From Nicotiana tabacum (Eukaryota > Streptophyta > Magnoliopsida > Solanales > Solanaceae): DNA of 64,000 nucleotides. A program made the position numbers and the translations under genes. The notes under the pieces were generated by a model that searched no databases, had not been told where the DNA came from, and saw only the letters and a program-made list of their open reading frames with translations. Location: positions 44,711,348 to 44,775,347 of the forward strand of contig NC_134102.1 in the NCBI RefSeq assembly GCF_000715075.1, given 5' to 3'. Positions 58,890 through 64,000 of the stretch are shown in pieces. Every line of letters begins with the position of its first letter. Position 1 is the first letter of the stretch.

Positions 58890-60140
58890 CACTAACAAGA
58901 CTCCCAGCGAACCAAAGACAGGCTGGCAGTCCAATTCCGTAGCTTTTCCCCTGGTTTGGCATTTCGAATGGTCGGTGTCTTGATGTCAGTTCCTTCATAG
59001 CATTCTTCAATCATAGCCACAAACAGCCTTCCCATTCCCTCAATGATATCATCTTCTGGCGCTGAACTCTGGCCCGTACTCGAAACATGCTCTGGCACAA
59101 AAGCCTTTTCCCCAGAGCTACCGATATGAGTCTTCCCCACTGGAGGCTGATATCCTATGCCGACCCTTCCTTTCTGCCCGTTTGGTTTAATTCGTTCTGT
59201 AATCCCGTCTGACCTGGCTCCTAGCCTAGTTCCTGGCCTGTATCCATATTTCATCATCTCCCTTATGGCCATCTTGGATCTATACGGTGACTGCATTCCC
59301 AAGTTTTATTCATATCTTTGATTTCGATAGTCTGTATGATTTCCACTGTATAGAAAGTAACTCCGTCTAACCCTTCAATGAATGAGACTGCATGCTCCAA
59401 ATAAGCCGTTTGGCCCCATTTGCCATGGACCACAATTTCTTGACAGTCCCACTCAAATTTCATGCATTGGTGTAGGGTGGATGGGACAGCCCCTGCCATG
59501 TATATCTAGGGTCTTCCCAGTAGCAAGTTGTATGAAGAGGAAATATCCATCACTTGAAACAATGTGGGAAATTCAACTAGTCCGATCTACAAAGCCAAAT
59601 AAATTTCTCCAATAACATCCTTCTGCAAGCCATCAAAAGCCCTCACCCTTACATGGCTTTCCTTGACTTCCCTCAGGTGGATTCCCAACTCGTGCAGAGT
59701 AGAGAGCTTGGAGATGTTGACTCCTGACCCCCCATCAACCAGTACTCGGGACACCACCTTGTCCCCGCATTTGACAGTGATATGTAGAGCTTTTTTGTGA
59801 CTCAGGTCTTCGACAGGAAGATCGTCTCTTTTGAAAGTGATCATATTTGCTTCGACAATTTTCCCAATTATTGTAGCCAGTGCCTCACTGGTGGTGTTGC
59901 TTGGAACACTTACCCCACTTAATACTTTCATCAGGGCATCCTTATGACTGTCGGAGCTCATCAGCAAGTCCATGATTGATATTTGCGCCAGAGTTTTCTT
60001 CAGCTGCTCCTCCACGGAGTATTCTTTGGTCGACATTCTCTTCCAAAATTCTGCAGCTTTCAGGTCTGTTATATTTCTTCTTTTAATCTGCTCCCTTCCG
60101 AAATTCCCTCGAGTTGCATCTTCAGGAGCTAGCATCTCCC
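58890..60140 (-). pseudogene. Protease and G-patch-like segment of the Tat element
   Basis: Frame 60135-59587 (182 aa) contains the protease core with VLVDGGSGVNISKLSTLHELG (active-site Asp-Gly-Gly-Ser) and HVRVRAFDG. The continuation at 59499-59263 (MAGAVPSTLHQCMKF; VHGKWG) follows a stop. Frame 59302-58892 has MMKYGYRPGTRLGAR and GRVGIGYQPP, resembling the G-patch-like segment of Tat elements. Stops at 59586 and near 59262 break the chain. Confidence 0.8.
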
Positions 60141-60149
60141 TGACCTAGT

Positions 60150-62300
60150 CATACTGTGGGCGGCCACAGAGTCTGCCATCTAGGCTTTCCCCTTTTGCTG
60201 GTATACCCATGGGATAATTTTGTATTCCCGACTCTCTTCATCCCCTGTAGCAACGACAGGTTGTCATTGATAAGTCTGAACCATCACCATGGGTCTCACC
60301 TTTACTATGATCATTGGAGTCTTTTGAGGTAGGATCCTTGCGGCCTATGCATTTCCTATTGCGACAATAGTTCTTTTAAAATCATATTCTTCATCCAAGG
60401 CAATCATGTTGACCCCTTGATTCCGGTGATTCAGAAGTGGATTGCGATTTACATTGGGCGGAGCTGGAGTGAACTGAATGGATCCGCTTTCGATCAATTT
60501 CTCAATTTCATTTTTCATCTTAAAATAATCTTCAGTGTCATTCCCAGGCATGTTTGAATGATATACGCACCTTTTGGTTGCATCATAATACTTTGAGGGA
60601 TACTCAGGAACCCTTCATTCCACTGGATGTATCAGTCCTTCTCTCCTCAATCTTTCAAACAATTGGGCCAGAGGCTCAGCAATCAGGTTATAATTTCTGG
60701 GACCCCACTCTTCAAAATTTAGACTAGGGCGTAGTGCATAAGTGGGCCGGTTTTGATGAGTGGTGGTTTGGACATGATCACATGGTCGTTGTGGATTCAG
60801 GTTGTTATGGGCTTGAGGAGGGTTATATTGAGGTTGGAGGTGGTAATATGGCTGTGTGTTATAGACTGGAGCATAGGCGGGTGGTGGTAAATGATTTTTT
60901 GGGGAATGAAAAGTGTTGCCATGATGTGGGCTGGGTAAGTAATAAGGGACGACTACTGAGACTTATCCTTTTTCTTCTTTCCGCTACCGATTGACCCTGA
61001 TTGGATTGCCTTGTTGGTCGCTTGCAGCGCGGCCATGGATTGTACTTTGCCAGATTTTATACCTTCTTCTAAGAAATCTCCCATCTTGACCAGTTCAGGG
61101 AATTTCTGTCCCATCATACCCATCATCTTTTCAAAGTATATCCCTTCACTGGCCTTGATGAAATACTTGGTTAATTCACTGTCGTCCAACGGAGGTTGTG
61201 CCCTGGCAGCTTCCGACCTCCATCGTCGTGCATATTCTTGGGATGACTCGGACGATTTTTTCTGTAGGTTTACTAGTGCGAATCTATCGGGAGTGATCTC
61301 TGTGTTTAATCGAAAGCAATTAATGAAATCTTCTGCCATATCCTGCTATGTTCTCCAGTTTCACGGATCTTGTCAAGTATACCGGGTAAGTGCTTCTCCC
61401 GTCAAGCTCCTTATGAATAACTTTATTCCCAGCTTCTCATTCCTTCCCACCCTAACTAACTTGTCACAATATGCCCTCAAATGTGCGTGGGGATCACCCG
61501 TCCCATCAAAGATATCGAACTTTGGAGGCTTATACCCTACTGGCATATCTACATCCGGATGGATACACATATCCTCATAGTTCAAACTTTCACTCCCTCG
61601 AGCGACTTGGAGGTTCTTCATTTGTTTTCTCAAGATCTGTAACTGCTCAGACACTGACTCCTCTTCCTTACGCCTAGATTCCCTTTCCATCTCAGTGTAT
61701 TAGTCAATCTAATAAGGTACCTAACCGTGACAGGTGATGTAAAGGTAGGTTCAGAAATGACATATATAGGGGGAACATACTACTCATGGACAACAATATA
61801 TGCTACTGGTATGTTATAGTTTTGGTGAGTGGTAAAAGTGAATTAGTCATGAGGAGGGGTGTGAGTTGTGTTAGTGGTAATAGGCGGGTTTTGTGGCGTT
61901 TGAACGTACTGTGGTACGTAGAGAGTGTGGATAGGGGGATTTTGTGGATTTGTGGGAGTTACTGGAGGTATGATTTAAGTGGTGGGGGGTGTTTATGGTA
62001 TGGAGTGATGAGGAAGGAAAGTGGTCGGGGATTGAATCCAAAGAAGGAAAGCGAGGTGGTTGAGGGAGTGTTGTCATGGCCAAATGTGCTAGTTCCCTGA
62101 TATGCTCCTCCCTTAAAGACTCCATCTCCAGGGCCATCCTTGCCACGTGTTCATCATTCCTTGTATCGTCCTTCTCTCCCGATCGCCCCGGGCTATCGCC
62201 TATGACCAGAATATTTTCAGTCGGGTTTTCTATAGCAAACATCTTCCCCATTGATCTTAAGTTGTACGGTGGTTCCGCCAGTTTCGGGTCGACACAAAAC
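60150..62300 (-). pseudogene. Gag region of the Tat element, broken
   Basis: Blocks: RRKEEESVSEQLQILRKQMK, DMPVGYKPPKFDIFDGTGDP and LIRVGRNEK-like text (61690-61373); FINCFRLNTEITPDRF, SSQEYARRWRSEAARAQPP and GSGKKKKDKS (61339-60953); NDTEDYFKMKNEIEKLIESG (60551-60345). Upstream, 62377-61871 holds a coiled-coil-like ARMALEMESLREEHIRELA and a Pro/His/Ser-rich stretch. Several stops and shifts. The start codon cannot be fixed. Confidence 0.78.
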
Positions 62301-62699
62301 AACTTTATTTTGGGGATTAATAATAAAGTAAGAAATGAAAAAAAGAAAGAAAAAGAAACAGAAGTCAGTTTCTTCATTTATACAAGCAGAAGATCACACA
62401 GAATAGTTAACTCACATATTCAGGCAAGCACATTTCCCTAGAATTCGTGGGACCTCTGATTATTCTAGGTGGGCCTAAATTGCGATTGTTTGACAAACAA
62501 TTAGACTTGACACATTCAGATCCGAAGCAAGTTTCTTTTTTCAGTGATAATGTTTAGATTGAGATAGGTGGGAACAGAGATTACATCACTGTTTCTGACA
62601 TTCATAGAACTACATGGGCTTAAACAACTTGCCCTTAGGGAAAATAAGAAAACTAGGGATAAAGATACAAAGTGGGAAAGAAGGGGAAATCAACCAACT

Positions 62700-64000
62700 C
62701 CTAGTAACCATCCCCAGAATCATTCCCCATCTCCTTTTCTTCTTCTGGTTCTTCCTCCGGATCTTCTTTCGGATCTTCTTCAAATTCCTCTTCGTCATCT
62801 TGAACTCAGACCCTTCCCTTGTATCTTCCTTCGGTCATGTCTCAGATTCTATCTGGATGCCTTCCACTACCCGGTCATCATCTTCAGTAGGTGGCAACAT
62901 ATGATCGATGGATTCTGGGACCACTTGATGGTGCATCAAGGTAGTCACAAGATAATGTGGAAGAATCTCATAGTAGATTCGCAAAACAGCCATTGCGTCT
63001 TCTAGATAGGCTATACCCTCTGTTTTTGGTCGGGCTAGATCATCTTCCTCGTTGATCCAGACATAATACTTCAGAGTGCACCACAAGTTTTGACACATCG
63101 ACATTGTAACCAGGTCATTCCACTCTTCTTGGAGCCTTCTTATCCTTGGTATTGGAATCTGTCCATTGTACTCATCCTTATAATATGCCATCCTCGTCCA
63201 TAGAAGCACATCTTGGATCGACCCGAACTGTCTGAGAACCCGCAAGGGTGAGTATGATTGGATGCCCTCAAATTCTATCAGCTCAATGACGTATTTCTGA
63301 GGAGTCTTTAGGATTGCCTTCCCGCCTAACCGTGACATCTTCCAATTGACCCATTCTCCACCTAGATTAGTCAGCATTTCTCTCTACTTTTCTTGTCTAT
63401 GTGGAGAGACCCAATGTCTTATCCTCTCGTTATGACTGCGAATCATGTTGCTGATGCCCACAAAGTAGTCAATGGTGTCCTCTCACTGGAAGAAATGTTC
63501 TGTGGCCCAGATCATACCCTCATGCACATGCAGACAAAGCCCTTAGAATCTCAGCTAGCACCATTGGTACCAGAGTAGCTTGGAGGTTTTCACAGAATGT
63601 CGCTAGAACCATGGGCAACAAGTTGATATTGATCTGACCTCTTCTCTATGGGAAGACCAACAATCCCAATAGTGCCAATGAAAAAATGATGGGTCTGAGA
63701 CTCTCTCATGTTGCTTGATCACACTGAATTTCTCTCGAGTACTACTCATAGCTTTCACTATGTCTGAACCTATCGAACAACTGATCTAGGCTCAATTATC
63801 CGTCCTTGTTGTTTCTCAAACTTTGACTATTAGCCAGAACCATAACATCTAGGAACCTATATCCGGGCATGGTGACTGGTAGTATTGGTCTCCTCCTTAT
63901 AAATGGCAGTTCCGTGAAAATGGTAACTTCTTCCAATGTCGGCACTAACTCACAATTAACAAACTTAAACACCACCTTAGCCGGATCCTAGAACTCTAAC
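62700..64000 (-). pseudogene. Extra 5' ORF (ORF1) of the Tat element, partial
   Basis: The best block, 63377-62835 (180 aa), has GGEWVNWKMSRLGGKA, YSPLRVLRQFGSIQDVLLW, NGQIPIPRIRRLQEEWND, LKYYVWINEEDD and YEILPHYLVTTL. After a break the frame ends in an acidic tail (EEFEEDPKEDPEEEPEEE, about 62790-62720) and a stop at 62701-62703. It matches my knowledge of the plant-mobile-domain-like (DUF7745-type) ORF1 proteins of Ogre/Tat elements; function unknown. It continues beyond 64000 and has stops above 63380. Confidence 0.65.

Larger units (their letters stand above)
48046..64000 (-). mobile_element. Tat/Ogre-lineage Ty3/gypsy retrotransposon, 5' end outside window
   Basis: Minus strand. From right to left: ORF1 (partial), gag, protease, G-patch-like segment, RT, RNase H, a second RNase H, integrase, a 2.3-kb untranslated region with three tandem arrays, polypurine tract, and a 4.8-kb 3' LTR. 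The two RNase H domains and an extra 5' ORF are marks of the Tat/Ogre lineage. The coding part is broken and the RT active site altered. It is inserted in the 5' LTR of chromovirus 2, so it is younger than that element. Confidence 0.88.

Noticed and set aside
61011..61580. 189-codon plus-strand frame
   Set aside because: It is the antisense shadow of the Tat gag region, whose minus-strand frames carry the recognisable motifs.
1..64000. A new defence, biosynthetic or other multi-gene system
   Set aside because: Only two ordinary plant genes are intact; everything else resolves into retroelements, MITEs, a SINE, simple repeats or unrecognised AT-rich DNA.

Overview
This window is nuclear DNA from a dicot, most likely a Solanaceae species (Nicotiana-like). 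The evidence is two intron-containing plant genes (an LHP1/TFL2-type chromodomain gene and a DUF946/VPS62-family gene), a TS-type SINE, Stowaway MITEs, and nested Ty3/gypsy and Ty1/copia retrotransposons with very long LTRs. The genus is inferred from resemblance, not proven here. There is no sign of bacterial operons, CRISPR, plastid or mitochondrial DNA.

Layout. Positions 1-9000 hold a decayed Ty3/gypsy chromovirus (Tekay/Del-like) on the minus strand: gag-protease-RT-RNase H-integrase, tRNA-Met primer site and one 2.8-kb LTR. A 1.49-kb solo LTR in the opposite orientation is inserted between the gag zinc knuckle and the protease. Positions 9001-10361 are AT-rich upstream sequence. Positions 10362-15865 are an apparently intact six-exon LHP1-like gene encoding 399 aa; its 3.5-kb fourth intron contains a TRIM element and a LINE remnant. 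Positions 16070-20330 are repeats, including a truncated gypsy LTR with a minisatellite.

Positions 20332-26015 hold three members of one about 1.05-kb foldback MITE family, each bounded by a perfect 9-bp target duplication (Mutator-like hallmark). One member landed in the tail of a TS-type SINE that still has its own 16-bp duplication. Positions 26670-26929 are a complete Stowaway MITE. Positions 29644-31643 are a two-exon VPS62/DUF946 gene encoding 576 aa, with a Stowaway-like MITE starting a few bases after the stop codon.

Positions 34191-64000 are a nest: a second minus-strand chromovirus carries a copia element inside its 3' LTR, and a giant minus-strand Tat/Ogre-lineage element (4.8-kb LTR, extra ORF1, two RNase H domains) inside its 5' LTR. 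All retroelement genes are broken by stops and frameshifts.

No new multi-gene system was found. The most interesting structure is the MULE-type foldback MITE family with G-box motifs in its terminal repeats and its dated nesting in a SINE, followed by the tandem-repeat-rich 3' region of the Tat element.
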